24,224 bases of DNA from Chloroflexota bacterium (GTDB lineage Bacteria > Chloroflexota > Anaerolineae > UBA7937). Below, one piece after another: positions 1-8,408 of the stretch (its first letter is position 1; every line of letters begins with the position of its first letter). Position numbers and translations under genes: made by a program. The notes below the pieces were generated by a model. It did no database searches. It saw only the letters and a program-made list of their open reading frames with translations, and was not told the DNA's origin. Where the stretch lies: assembly GCA_003453555.1 (NCBI GenBank), contig DMLA01000089.1, forward strand, positions 2,299 to 26,522, in the 5' to 3' direction.

Positions 1-74
1 CAGAATTGCCAGATCTTGAGGGCTGTTGGAGTTGCCCAGAGCGCACACCAGCCAATGGGTGAGGGGGAGCAACT

Positions 75-920
75 ATGGGAAAGGTGGCTGTTGTTACCAG
101 CAGCATGGCCTGTCTGCCCCAAACGTTCATAGACCAGTATCAGATTCATATCATCCGTCCTTTTGTGGTCTGGGGTGGGGAGAGTTTTCGCGATGGAGCA
201 GACCTGACCCCTACGGAGTTCTATCGCAATCTCAAAGAGAGCAAGGTCTTACCTACTACTGCCACTCCATCGCTGGGGGAGTTCGTTGATGCATACAACG
301 AAGCAGGCCGTGGGGCCGAGGCCGTGGTCGCTATTCACGTCTCTAGAGAACTAAGCTATATGTACGAGTTGGGAGGGCAGGCCGCAAGGGAGATCAGTTC
401 AGTGCCCGTTCAGGTGATCGATTCTCGTAGCGTGGCCATGGCCATGGGCTTTGTCGTCCTGGCGGCGGCGAGGGCCGCTGCTGATGGAGCCGGAGTCCAA
501 GAGGTCACTGAGGCAGCTCAGGCGGTGATCCCCAAGATGAATCTCTTTTTCGTGGTGGACACCCTGGAGTATCTCCACCGGAGCGGGCGGATCGGCGGGG
601 CAGCGGCCTTGGTGGGCTCAGTTATTCAGGTGAAGCCGATCCTTTACCTCACAGAGGGGAAGATCGATGTCCTCGAGAAGCCACGAACGAAGGGACGGGC
701 TGTCCGCCGCATGGTGGAGATCATGGCCGAGAGGACAGAAAAGAGCCCCGTATACGCTTCCATATTGCATGCCGATGCCTTGGAGAAAGCCCAGGAACTG
801 CGGGATGTGGTGGCTTCTCGCTTCGATTGTTTCGAACTCTATATCACCGATATAACTCCCGTTGTAGGGGTTCACGCCGGCCCGGGCACGCTGGGGCTCG
901 CCTTCTATACAGGAAACTAA
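75..920 (+). CDS. DegV family fatty-acid-binding protein
   Basis: A 281-residue DegV-family protein, the usual length for the family. DegV proteins bind a single fatty acid between two alpha/beta domains; some (FakB) present it to a fatty-acid kinase. Family landmarks appear in order: the N-terminal TSS segment, the block FRDGADLTPTEFY (about residues 38-50), LPTTATPS (about 58-65), VIDSRSVAMAMG (about 115-126), the block FFVVDTLEYLHRSGRIGGA (about 157-175), and a C-terminal HAGPGTLGLAFY. The serine segment is SYMYE where many members have SGTYQ, so ligand preference may differ. ATG at 75 follows the Shine-Dalgarno GAGGGGGAGC. The next gene starts 23 bases after the stop. No FakA-type kinase is visible, so its partner is unknown. 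The family call is firm; a role in phospholipid synthesis is inference. Confidence 0.93.
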   Translation: MGKVAVVTSSMACLPQTFIDQYQIHIIRPFVVWGGESFRDGADLTPTEFYRNLKESKVLPTTATPSLGEFVDAYNEAGRGAEAVVAIHVSRELSYMYELGGQAAREISSVPVQVIDSRSVAMAMGFVVLAAARAAADGAGVQEVTEAAQAVIPKMNLFFVVDTLEYLHRSGRIGGAAALVGSVIQVKPILYLTEGKIDVLEKPRTKGRAVRRMVEIMAERTEKSPVYASILHADALEKAQELRDVVASRFDCFELYITDITPVVGVHAGPGTLGLAFYTGN

Positions 921-943
921 TCTCTGGAAACCGAGGAGGTACG

Positions 944-2338
944 ATGAGCACTTTAGGGGACATCGCGGCTAGCCAAGCGATCAGGACATTCCTTGCTTTT
1001 CTCAGCCGGGCATCTGTACGAGATGTAGAGAGGCTGCTCTTCCTGGCGGAGAAAGCGGCTCCCGACGAGGGAGCCAAGGAGCAGATGAGGTCTATTCGGC
1101 GATTGTGGCGGGAGGGGCATCCCCTCGCCCAACTGGTGCAAAGGGTTCTGACTGAGTTGAACCCGAATTGTCGCGCTCGCTTAGTGACCAATCTATTAGT
1201 TAATGCCGGCTGGCTCGGTGGCAAGCGGAGGGGCTCTTGGAGGGAGAAGGAGGGTTTGCATGTGCCTTTCACTTACCTAATCAGCCCCACTATGCGTTGC
1301 AACCTACGTTGCGCGGGCTGCTACGCTGGCCAATACAGCCTAGAGGACGATCTACCACCGGAAGTCATCGACCGGGTTTTGACCGAGGGAGAGGAACTCG
1401 GCATCTACTTCGTCACCATCCTCGGAGGAGAACCCTTCATCCGCAAAGATATGTGGGCCATCTACGAGAAGCACAGCGACATCGTCTTCCAGGTCTACAC
1501 TAATGGCTGGGCCCTGAACGACGAAGTGGTGGACAGATTGGCAGGGTTAGGCAACGTCGTGCCCGCCATTAGCCTGGAGGGTTTCGAGGAGGAGACGGAC
1601 ACTCGACGGGGCAAGGGCACCTTCCAACGCATTATGGAGGCCATGGATCGCCTGCACCAAGCGGGCGCGCCTTTCGGCTTCTCCTCGATGGTGACCCGAC
1701 AGAATCTGGAGACGATCATCAGCGATGAGTTCAACAACATGTTGGTGGCCAAAGGTTGTTTCTTCGGCTGGCACTTCTTATATATGCCGGTTGGTCGAAA
1801 TCCAGATCTGAGCCTGATGCCGACACCCCAGGAGAGGAACCGGCTACGCACTGAGGGGGCAGCCCGCATCCGCGATACTAAACCGCTCTTCGTGGTCGAT
1901 TTCTGGAACGACGCCCCGTACGTGGACGGCTGCATCGCTGGGGGGAGAGACTATTTCCACATCAACTCCCACGGCGATGTGGAGCCCTGCATCTTCTGCC
2001 ATTTTGCAGTGGATAACATAAAGGAGAAGGGCCTGCGAGAGGTGCTCCGCTCTCCTTTGTTCTTGGCCATCCAGTCTCGCCAGCCCTATAGCCCGAACAC
2101 GCTGCGCCCCTGTATGTTGATCGATCACCCTTGGGTCTTCCGGGAGATATACGCTGAAACCAGTCCTTACCCCACCCATCCAGGGGCAGAGAGCCTGGTG
2201 ACCAGCCTCTGCGCAGGCTTGGATGTTTATTCCCGAGGGAGTGCAAGGGTGCTGGACCCGGTTTGGCAGGAGGAATACATGGCCAAGGGCTTCGGCTCTC
2301 AACGAGAGGCTGTGAGCAAGGCAGGGGGAGCCGCTTGA
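944..2338 (+). CDS. Radical SAM protein with SPASM-like C-terminal cysteines
   Basis: A 464-residue radical SAM enzyme. The cluster motif is C119-x3-C123-x2-C126 (RCNLRCAGCY), followed by ILGGEPFIR, the usual GGEP strand that contacts SAM. About 118 residues precede the motif, an N-terminal helical extension. C-terminal cysteines C330, C349, C352, C390 and C423 could ligate one or more auxiliary Fe-S clusters, as in SPASM-type proteins; the segment CIAGGRDYFHINSHGDVEPC is typical of such domains. I chose ATG 944 because GAGGAGG lies just upstream; an earlier in-frame ATG at 827 would overlap DegV and lacks support. Substrate is unknown: no precursor peptide gene or modified product is evident. 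It lies between degV and nadE in one operon, overlapping neither in the chosen reading. Confidence 0.9.
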   Translation: MSTLGDIAASQAIRTFLAFLSRASVRDVERLLFLAEKAAPDEGAKEQMRSIRRLWREGHPLAQLVQRVLTELNPNCRARLVTNLLVNAGWLGGKRRGSWREKEGLHVPFTYLISPTMRCNLRCAGCYAGQYSLEDDLPPEVIDRVLTEGEELGIYFVTILGGEPFIRKDMWAIYEKHSDIVFQVYTNGWALNDEVVDRLAGLGNVVPAISLEGFEEETDTRRGKGTFQRIMEAMDRLHQAGAPFGFSSMVTRQNLETIISDEFNNMLVAKGCFFGWHFLYMPVGRNPDLSLMPTPQERNRLRTEGAARIRDTKPLFVVDFWNDAPYVDGCIAGGRDYFHINSHGDVEPCIFCHFAVDNIKEKGLREVLRSPLFLAIQSRQPYSPNTLRPCMLIDHPWVFREIYAETSPYPTHPGAESLVTSLCAGLDVYSRGSARVLDPVWQEEYMAKGFGSQREAVSKAGGAA

Positions 2339-2418
2339 GCCTTTCGGCTGCGAACGAAATCAGAGAGGCAGCCTGGCCATTGAGAGTTGTCTCAATTGGG
2401 CAGCAGAGGGAGAACGCT

Positions 2419-3360
2419 ATGGAAGAGTTGGCAATCGACACGGCGACGGTGAGCGGAGACTTAGTAATATTCATCCTGCATGAGGTACGGCGACTCAATC
2501 GGCATGGAGCCATAGTAGGGCTGAGTGGAGGCATCGACTCAACTGTGGTTGCTGTCCTGGCAACGTGGGCGCTGGGTCCTGAGAAAGTGTTGGGCTTGAT
2601 CATGCCCGAATTGGACAGCGCTCCAGAGAGCAAACGGTATGCCATCACTCTCGCTAGGCAGCTGGGTATCCGGTGGAAGACAGTGGGCCTCACTAAGACG
2701 CTGGCTCTCATCGGGATCTACAGGAAGGTGCCCCTGTGGCTTCTAGGGATGCGGCGGTTGAAAGCGGGCATGGTGAGGCGTTACTGGGAGGGGTTCGCAG
2801 AGGAACTGGCCGAGGGGGAAACGCCCTTCTCCGCCCTCATGGTGGGAACCAAAGGGTTACGAGGTCCTTGGCTTGACGAGGCTGTGGCCTACCATCGCGT
2901 GAAAGTCCGGCTGCGGACGCTGCTCCTTTATTACTATGCAGAACTGAACAACCTGCTCGTCCTCGGGACCTGCAACAAGACGGAGAAGATGATCGGTTTC
3001 TTCGTCAAGTATGGAGATGCCGCTGCCGATACAGCGCCACTGGAGGGGTTGTACAAGACTCAGGTGAGGGAACTAGCCACATTTCTACCCATTCCAGAGG
3101 AGATCATGGTCAGGCCGCCTTCTCCTGACCTCTTACCAGGAATTACCGATGAGTATGCTATGGGGCTGACCTATGAGACCTTAGATCGGATATTGTGGAG
3201 GCTTGAGAGAGGGATGGGTAGAGAGGCGATTGCGGCTGATCTAGGACTGGATGTGTCCCTCGTAGAGTATGTGGAGAAACTGATTCAACGCTCGGAGCAC
3301 ATGCGCTCTCCTCCGGAGAGCCCACTTCTCCGGCATCTTCAATCCTTGGAAGGAGAATGA
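2419..3360 (+). CDS. nadE: NAD+ synthetase-like protein (NadE family)
   Basis: An N-type ATP pyrophosphatase of the NAD+ synthetase family, which amidates nicotinate adenine dinucleotide to NAD+. The PP-loop SGGIDS is at residues 36-41. The family block GTCNKTEKMIGF begins near residue 183 and KYGD is at 197-200, followed by APLEGLYKTQVREL, all diagnostic for NadE. At 313 residues it is somewhat longer than typical ammonia-dependent enzymes (about 245-275), with an extra stretch around residues 90-155. There is no glutaminase domain, so ammonia is the expected nitrogen donor. ATG 2419 follows AGAGGGAGA. A TTG at 2335, preceded by GGGGGAG and overlapping the previous stop, is an alternative start adding 28 residues. 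The stop is one base before the lgt start. Confidence 0.85.
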   Translation: MEELAIDTATVSGDLVIFILHEVRRLNRHGAIVGLSGGIDSTVVAVLATWALGPEKVLGLIMPELDSAPESKRYAITLARQLGIRWKTVGLTKTLALIGIYRKVPLWLLGMRRLKAGMVRRYWEGFAEELAEGETPFSALMVGTKGLRGPWLDEAVAYHRVKVRLRTLLLYYYAELNNLLVLGTCNKTEKMIGFFVKYGDAAADTAPLEGLYKTQVRELATFLPIPEEIMVRPPSPDLLPGITDEYAMGLTYETLDRILWRLERGMGREAIAADLGLDVSLVEYVEKLIQRSEHMRSPPESPLLRHLQSLEGE

Positions 3361-3361
3361 T

Positions 3362-4165
3362 ATGAACCCCATCGCCTTTAGAATAGGTCCCTTCGCCGTC
3401 CACTGGTACGGACTCCTTATCCTGGCAGGGGCCTTGGCCGGCGCCCTCGTGGCCACGAGAGAGGCAAAGAGACAGGGGCTCGACCCCGATCACGTCTGGA
3501 ACGGGTTGCTCCTCATCTTGATCTTCGGTCTCATCGGCGCCCGGCTATACCACGTCTTCTCAAGCCCAGCCGTCGGAGTAGGGTGGGAGTATTATCGGCA
3601 ACATCCGATAGAGATAGTGGCCTTCTGGCGGGGAGGGTTGAGCGGTTTGGGCATATTTGGTGCTGTGGTCGGGGGAATCGTTGGCCTCTACATCTATACC
3701 AGGCTCAATAAGTTGGATTTCTTAACCTGGCTTGATGTCGGAGCGCCAAGCCTGATCTTGGGCCAAGCCATCGGTCGCTGGGGCAACTTCTTCAACCAAG
3801 AACTATACGGGTACCCAACCAACCTACCTTGGGGCATCTACATCGATCCCCCCCACCGATTGCCCGGGTTTGAGAACTACGAACGCTTTCACCCCACCTT
3901 TCTCTACGAGTCCCTTTGGAACTTGATCGTCTTTTTCTTGCTCATCTTTGTTGGCCGTCGCTGGGGCCACCTTTTGCTGAAGGGAGATTTATTTCTTCTA
4001 TACGGTATTCTATACCCCCTAGGGCGGTTCTTTGTGGAGATGCAACGGCCGGACGCATGGGCGATCAACGGTATTCCGGTGGCCCAGTTGATCTCCGTTG
4101 CCGCCATCTTGATCTGTGGAGGGGTCACCCTTTCCCGTCACAAGATCGCTCGCCATAGTCCATAG
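3362..4165 (+). CDS. lgt: Prolipoprotein diacylglyceryl transferase
   Basis: Lgt, the membrane enzyme that moves diacylglycerol from phosphatidylglycerol to the lipobox cysteine of prelipoproteins, the first step of bacterial lipoprotein maturation. At 267 residues it has the normal length and about seven hydrophobic segments. The Lgt signature GRWGNFFNQELYG begins at residue 138, with R139 at the position of the essential arginine (E. coli R143). Other family blocks are FWRGGLSGLGIFG, HPTFLYES and GRFFVEMQRPD. ATG 3362 is preceded by AAGGAGAATGAT and begins two bases after the nadE stop codon, suggesting coupled translation. The sugar-binding lipoprotein encoded at 18969-20363 would be a substrate in this cell, but the two genes are not otherwise linked. 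Confidence 0.97.
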   Translation: MNPIAFRIGPFAVHWYGLLILAGALAGALVATREAKRQGLDPDHVWNGLLLILIFGLIGARLYHVFSSPAVGVGWEYYRQHPIEIVAFWRGGLSGLGIFGAVVGGIVGLYIYTRLNKLDFLTWLDVGAPSLILGQAIGRWGNFFNQELYGYPTNLPWGIYIDPPHRLPGFENYERFHPTFLYESLWNLIVFFLLIFVGRRWGHLLLKGDLFLLYGILYPLGRFFVEMQRPDAWAINGIPVAQLISVAAILICGGVTLSRHKIARHSP

Positions 4166-4212
4166 GGTTGACTTCTGGATGAGAGGCCCCCAGCGTTCTC
4201 TTTGAGGTGCAG

Positions 4213-4440
4213 ATGAGTTCCCTCCCTCGTTCCATTCCCAGGAATAAAGAGATCCGATGGCTGTGTGGCGCACAGTTCAGCTCCCTGACGGCCACCTATG
4301 CTCTCTACCTTGCCTCTATAGCTTTGGTTGAGGATATGACCCATTCCAGCACACAAATGGGGGTTGTGCTCTTCTTCTCCACTCTGCCGGGGCTACTCTT
4401 TGGGCTGGTGGCAGGTACCGTGGTGGATCGGCGGGAGAGG
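4213..4440 (+). pseudogene. MFS transporter, N-terminal fragment only
   Basis: The first ~75 codons of a major facilitator superfamily permease of the type that begins with a short cytoplasmic arm, then NKEIRWLCGAQFSSLTATYA and a second helix ending GLLFGLVAGTVVDRRER, the conserved loop after helix 2. Known members run to about 400 residues with 12 helices; here the sequence stops being MFS-like at about 4440 and continues in frame into a serine-recombinase tail. ATG 4213 has GAGG a few bases upstream, so the start region looks intact. The rest of the transporter is not found downstream. This is read as a gene truncated by a recombination event; the exact breakpoint, within a purine-rich run at about 4430-4452, is approximate. 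Confidence 0.7.
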
Positions 4441-4818
4441 GGAGGGGAGGACGATGAGCAACTATTGGAGATCGAGACTCAGAGGCTCAAAGAGGCGCAG
4501 GCGAAAGCCGTGATGAGGTACGAGGAACTCAAGGATCAACAACTCAGAATCTCTCAACTGACTGAGTAGATGGAGAGCATCGAGACTTGCAGTGACTGGG
4601 CAAGTCGAAACCTGGAGAGGCTGGATTTTGACCAGAAGCGCCTCATGTTGGAGGCCCTAGACGTTCAAGTTATCGTGGACGGCAAGAAGGTTATGATTAG
4701 AGGCTTTTTGCCCATTGGGAGCCCATCATTTTTCCCTGCGTCCTCTACACCAAGATGTAGGGATCCCAGGGAAAAACAGCCCACCATTGCCTTTGAGTTG
4801 GCGGCAACACTGGGGTGA
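4441..4818 (+). pseudogene. Serine recombinase C-terminal remnant with in-frame TAG
   Basis: Remnant of the C-terminal part of a large serine site-specific recombinase. A charged helical coiled-coil-like stretch (EIETQRLKEAQAKAVMRYEE) leads to the typical end block: ASRNLERLDFDQKRLMLEA, then DVQVIVDGKKVMIRGFLPI. Recombinases of this type end this way after the zinc-ribbon and coiled-coil regions. A TAG at 4567-4569 interrupts the frame (LTE-stop-MESIE); a single change from CAG would explain it. The catalytic serine domain and the DNA-binding domain are absent. The 5' end is fused to an MFS transporter fragment, so the two remnants share one frame. It marks a former mobile element at the edge of the minus-strand catabolic locus. 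Confidence 0.72.
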
Positions 4819-5455
4819 CGCTGGGACTAGCCACGATATGACAGGGAGGGAGATTCTTCGGGAACGCCCACGAGGAGATAGCCGCAAGGAGTGCTTGATA
4901 TGAGAGACCGATTGGCCTGCGAGGAGATCGAACTGGTTCCTTAGGGGCCAGTTTGCTCAGTTCACCCGATTATGGGACGGGTAGATCATAGGTGGAAGCC
5001 CTCTTTGTAGAAGCGCCAGGTTCACGGTGAGCCTTTTTATAGGAAAGATGAAAACCTTGGTTTTTGTACACTGTCATCTGAAAGCATTACCCCGGATTCC
5101 CCCCCAAGAAGCTCCTTCATCTCGTGTCGGGGCTGGCCTCAACTCATAACTGAATCAACTCGATACTAGATGACCGTGAGGCTCCCTTCAAGGCTGTGTT
5201 AGCGGAAGACGACGCAGTCGGTTTCTGTTGAGACACCTCGGACCTGACATCAATATGTGTCCTGCTTCACCTAAGTTCAGAGAGTTGGAGGGCTAATCTT
5301 TGCGGTAAACAAAAACCAGTCTCACCGCTTATGAGATAAGGCGGATTTGCCTGGGGGGTTGGTGCCGTGGAGTGAGTTCTGCTATACGCCAATCCGAAAT
5401 AGGGAGGTGGATAAGCAACTCTGTGGCCGCGGCCCAAACCAGGAAGAGCGCCGTA
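4819..5455. other. Convergent intergenic region, no gene recognised
   Basis: About 640 bases between the plus-strand recombinase remnant and the minus-strand FGGY kinase. All frames are broken by frequent stops and I recognise no protein family, tRNA or inverted-repeat transposon end. It holds a weak hairpin at 5325-5344 (entered separately) and a tight palindrome AAAACCTTGGTTTT near 5050-5064. It may be degraded remains of the element that left the recombinase fragment; that is inference. Confidence 0.5.
5308..5344 (-). terminator. Possible weak terminator of the minus-strand locus
   Basis: On the minus strand CCGCCTTAT, a CTC loop and ATAAGCGG form a stem of about eight pairs with one bulged C. 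TTTTTGTTT follows after nine bases. It lies about 110 bases past the stop of the last minus-strand gene. The nine-base gap before the T-run is longer than in a standard intrinsic terminator, so this is tentative. Confidence 0.3.
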
Positions 5456-6979
5456 CTAGGGAAGGGTGGGCAATTTGTTGAACGGGGCCTGCATCACGTC
5501 GTGCAGCTCCTTGAATAGGTCGAAGAGATAATCGTACCGATCAGCGAGGGTTGTATCGGGCAAGAACTCCCTGGCTAGTCGCACCGTCCGATCTGCTCCA
5601 CTCCGCTCATCTGGATAGACGCCGGCGCCCACACCGGCCAAGATTGCAGCTCCTAGCATTCCTCCCTCAAAGTTCTCGAACGTGACAACACGCTTCTGGT
5701 AGATATCCGCCTTCAGCTGAGACCAAAGATCGCTTCGGGCACCCCCACCCGTGGTCCGGACCTCTTCTACATGAGTTCCGGCGGCCTCGATGATTTCCAG
5801 GGGGCGACGCAATTCGAAACAGACGCCTTCCATGATGGCCCGTACAACGGCACCCTTGCCATGGCCAGGGGTCAACCCAAAGAACACTCCCCTTGCAAAT
5901 GGAGTGCCCAGCGTACGCTCTCCGAGGAGATAGGGGAAGAACAACAATCCGTTACATCCGGGTTCTACCTTGGCCGCCTCTGCGTCTAAGAGACTGTACA
6001 CGTGACTCCGGGTTTCTTCAGCTTTCCGTGTTTCCTCTTGACAGAATGAGTCCTTGAACCACTTCAAAGCGCCTCCGCCCGAGTCCGTTATCCCGAACGG
6101 GATCCAACCGGGCATCGCGTGGTGCAGGTTCATAAGACGATCATCCAGCACCGGTCTATCTGCGAATACAGACAGATGTGAGGCCGTACCGGTGATATCA
6201 CACGCCCGGCCCACCTCCGTTATGCCGGCAGCGAGTAGCGTGCAGAGCATGTCGCCGCCCCCAGCTACAACGGGCATCCCTTCCCTGAGACCAGTTTGTT
6301 GCGCTGCTTCCTTGGTCACCTTACCGATCACGCCTGACGAGGGATAGATGTCGGGCAGCTTGTTCATATCGATATCCAAGAGATCTACCAATTTCTCGGA
6401 CCAGATCTCGTGCTGGGCATCCATCAGAAAAGCCCCTGATGCTTCCGAATAATCTGTAGCAGCGACACCGGTCAAGCAATAATTGACGTAATCTTTGGGC
6501 ACTAGGAATTTCCATGTCTTCGCATATAGCTCCGGCTCAAAGCTCTTCAACCATTTGATCTTGAAACCGAACCAGGAGGGAGCGGCAGGACTGCCGGCGA
6601 TGCGATAGGCGGAGGGTGCTTCGGGGTGTGCCTTGAAGTCATTTACTAGGTCGGCGCTCCTCTTGTCGCACCAAAGTTGGACCGACCGGCTCAGAAGTTC
6701 TCCCTCGCATCCTATAGGTACCGTACCGTGCATTTGACCACAGGCTCCTACCGCCACTAAGCTTTGTGCCGGGACATCGGCCTGCGCAAGAATCTGGTGG
6801 ATGTTTGAGATTGTGGTCTCCCACCAGATCTGTGGATCCTGTTCGGCCCACCCAGGCTGTGGAGTGCTCAGTTCCAGTCCTGAACTACTACTAGCAATAA
6901 CTCGCCCGTCTAGATCAAGCAGTGCTGCCCGGGTGCTTTGGGTGCCGATATCGATCCCTATTAAGAAAGAGTCTTTCAT
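5456..6979 (-). CDS. FGGY carbohydrate kinase, xylulokinase-like
   Basis: An ATP-dependent sugar kinase of the FGGY family (507 residues), closest in pattern to xylulokinase. Counting from the alternative ATG at 6985: the phosphate loop IGIDIGTQSTRAALLDLDG lies near residue 9, GQMHG near 83-87, the LWCDKR sugar-binding segment near 104-109, a probable catalytic Asp at 245 in AGGGDMLC, and the C-terminal ATP block TGGGARSDLW near 412-421. LLFFPYLLGERT and ARGVFFGLT are also FGGY blocks. I prefer ATG 6979 because AAGGA sits five bases upstream; at 6985 it abuts the start. It is the last gene of the minus-strand locus, with a 154-base gap after the cupin. A ketose such as xylulose is likely; the precise sugar cannot be read from sequence. 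Confidence 0.88.
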   Translation of the reverse strand: MKDSFLIGIDIGTQSTRAALLDLDGRVIASSSSGLELSTPQPGWAEQDPQIWWETTISNIHQILAQADVPAQSLVAVGACGQMHGTVPIGCEGELLSRSVQLWCDKRSADLVNDFKAHPEAPSAYRIAGSPAAPSWFGFKIKWLKSFEPELYAKTWKFLVPKDYVNYCLTGVAATDYSEASGAFLMDAQHEIWSEKLVDLLDIDMNKLPDIYPSSGVIGKVTKEAAQQTGLREGMPVVAGGGDMLCTLLAAGITEVGRACDITGTASHLSVFADRPVLDDRLMNLHHAMPGWIPFGITDSGGGALKWFKDSFCQEETRKAEETRSHVYSLLDAEAAKVEPGCNGLLFFPYLLGERTLGTPFARGVFFGLTPGHGKGAVVRAIMEGVCFELRRPLEIIEAAGTHVEEVRTTGGGARSDLWSQLKADIYQKRVVTFENFEGGMLGAAILAGVGAGVYPDERSGADRTVRLAREFLPDTTLADRYDYLFDLFKELHDVMQAPFNKLPTLP

Positions 6980-7139
6980 CGCCATCCTTGCCTTTGTCAG
7001 CGCTCTAGTCGTCCAGATTTTCTAGGTGAGATGAACGCTGTCCGGAAGTGCCCCCTATCCTTAAAATCGACGTGGACCGCTCACCGACAGACGGGACTAA
7101 CGAGCCTATTTTGAGGTGTTATTGGTTTCCTCGGCCATC

Positions 7140-7529
7140 TCACCGGATGTTACAAGTGATCCAGAAGAATTCGAGAGGTAAATCATTCGGATTGCGGGTC
7201 GTGTGATGAGGACCAGGCTGGAGATAGAGGGTGTCGCCAGCACTCACTTCCATCTCTTGACCGTCTACCTGCATTATACCTCTACCTCTGACGAAGTAAT
7301 AGACCTCTTCCCTATCGGCATGAGCGTGACCTCGAGTTGAACAATGTGGATATACGATGGTATAGCCCGCGTAAAGACGCCCCGAGTCTGTTGCGTCTGA
7401 GGCAAGCAGAGTGAACACATCACGCCTGACGCGGTCTTTGTGCTGGCGCAACAGCCGACTGAAGGAGCTATCGCTCTCCTCCACTCTTAGTTCTGAGCCT
7501 CGGATTAGCATTGCCCGTGATTCTTTCAC
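7140..7529 (-). CDS. Cupin-domain protein, possible sugar-binding or isomerase-type cupin
   Basis: A single-domain cupin of 129 residues. Cupin motif 1 is GHAHADREEVYYFVRGRG: H68 and H70, a glutamate at 74-75 and the following glycine would form the metal site. Motif 2, GDTLYLQPGPHH (98-109), provides the last histidine. The TRGHxH...EVYYxxxGxG spacing recalls cupin-type phosphoglucose isomerases and lyxose-isomerase-like cupins, so a role in sugar isomerisation or mutarotation is possible but unproven. The start is GTG 7529, preceded by GGAAGGGAG about seven bases upstream; the internal ATG 7511 lacks a good ribosome site. It begins 27 bases after the GntR stop, consistent with one transcript. 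It could equally be a small regulatory cupin without catalysis. Confidence 0.78.
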   Translation of the reverse strand: MKESRAMLIRGSELRVEESDSSFSRLLRQHKDRVRRDVFTLLASDATDSGRLYAGYTIVYPHCSTRGHAHADREEVYYFVRGRGIMQVDGQEMEVSAGDTLYLQPGPHHTTRNPNDLPLEFFWITCNIR

Positions 7530-7556
7530 CTTCGGTCTCCCTTCCGCGATGGGGCA

Positions 7557-8408
7557 TCATTGTTCTCCTGCAAGTCGTACGATGTTCGTGTACGACTCGA
7601 CCAAGAACCTTGTTCGATCGCCCCGATGTTTGGCTTTGAAATGCTCTATCCCCTGCCCTGACTCCAGATAGGCCGTGCTCTCTATGAGCATCAATGGAGC
7701 GCCAATATCTATTCCCAGGATCTGAGCCTCAAACTCGTTCGCTGGTACAGCCTCCATATAGCGCTTGGCTCTCACGATCTTAATCCCGTACTTGTCCTCA
7801 AATAACCGATAAAGCCCAGTCACAGCTAGGTCGTCATGAAGTAGACCGGGACACAAACGGTAGGGCACATAAGAGGTTACGATCAAGATCGGCTCGTTGT
7901 CGATTAAGCGCAGGCGGTCAATCACGATAAGTGGTTCCTTCTCCTCCACGCCTAGAGCGTCGGCCACACTTGGTGAGGCAGGCTCCAACTCAAGCCTCAA
8001 CACCTGAGTGTCCACCTTGATGCCACGACCAGTCATATCATCGTAGAACCCTTTGGGGCTTTCTACGAGTCCCTCCACTATCTTTGGCTGTGCAACGAAA
8101 GTCCCCCTGCCCTTTTCACGCCGCAAGACACCTTCGTTGACTAATGTATCGATAGCCTGGCGGACAGTCGCGCGACTAAGTCCAAACGATTCACATAGCT
8201 CTCTCTCGCTTGGGATTCGTGACCCTACCTCCCACCGATTTGCCTTTATGGCCTCCAGCAGCAGGTCTTTCAGCTGATAATAGTATGGAATGGGCACATC
8301 CTTCCGGATCGCTGCCGGAAACATGGGGAACGATTCGTTGTTCGCGTTTTCCCCTCGATTCATCGGACCAGCAGCCCCCCTCATCCTACCGTTGGATTTT
8401 CGTTTCAC
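7557..8408 (-). CDS. GntR-family (HutC-type) transcriptional regulator
   Basis: A 283-residue regulator with an N-terminal GntR winged helix and a C-terminal UTRA ligand-binding domain, the HutC subfamily layout. The helix-turn-helix covers about residues 40-108, with the landmarks IPSEREL, LSRATVRQAIDTL and GRGTFVAQP. The UTRA domain covers about 125-275, including the block LMLIESTAYLESG and the terminal RFLVESYTNIVRL. Such proteins usually repress sugar or amino-acid catabolic genes and release DNA on binding a pathway metabolite, often a phosphosugar. GTG 8408 has AGGTGA upstream and overlaps the kinase gene by 23 bases. ATG 8384, next to the kinase stop (TAGGATG), and ATG 8363 are alternatives that leave the DNA-binding domain intact. 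It probably controls this locus and its own synthesis. Confidence 0.88.
   Translation of the reverse strand: MKRKSNGRMRGAAGPMNRGENANNESFPMFPAAIRKDVPIPYYYQLKDLLLEAIKANRWEVGSRIPSERELCESFGLSRATVRQAIDTLVNEGVLRREKGRGTFVAQPKIVEGLVESPKGFYDDMTGRGIKVDTQVLRLELEPASPSVADALGVEEKEPLIVIDRLRLIDNEPILIVTSYVPYRLCPGLLHDDLAVTGLYRLFEDKYGIKIVRAKRYMEAVPANEFEAQILGIDIGAPLMLIESTAYLESGQGIEHFKAKHRGDRTRFLVESYTNIVRLAGEQ

Noticed and set aside
1..62. Possible C-terminal tail of an upstream plus-strand gene (frame ending at TGA 60-62)
   Set aside because: Only about 20 codons are visible and they match nothing I recognise, so no gene can be claimed.
827..943. N-terminal extension of the radical SAM protein from an upstream ATG
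   Set aside because: It would overlap the end of the DegV gene by over 90 bases and lacks a ribosome site, whereas ATG 944 has GAGGAGG.
5050..5064. AAAACCTTGGTTTT as a hairpin terminator
   Set aside because: The two-base centre is too tight for an RNA hairpin and no gene ends nearby on either strand.
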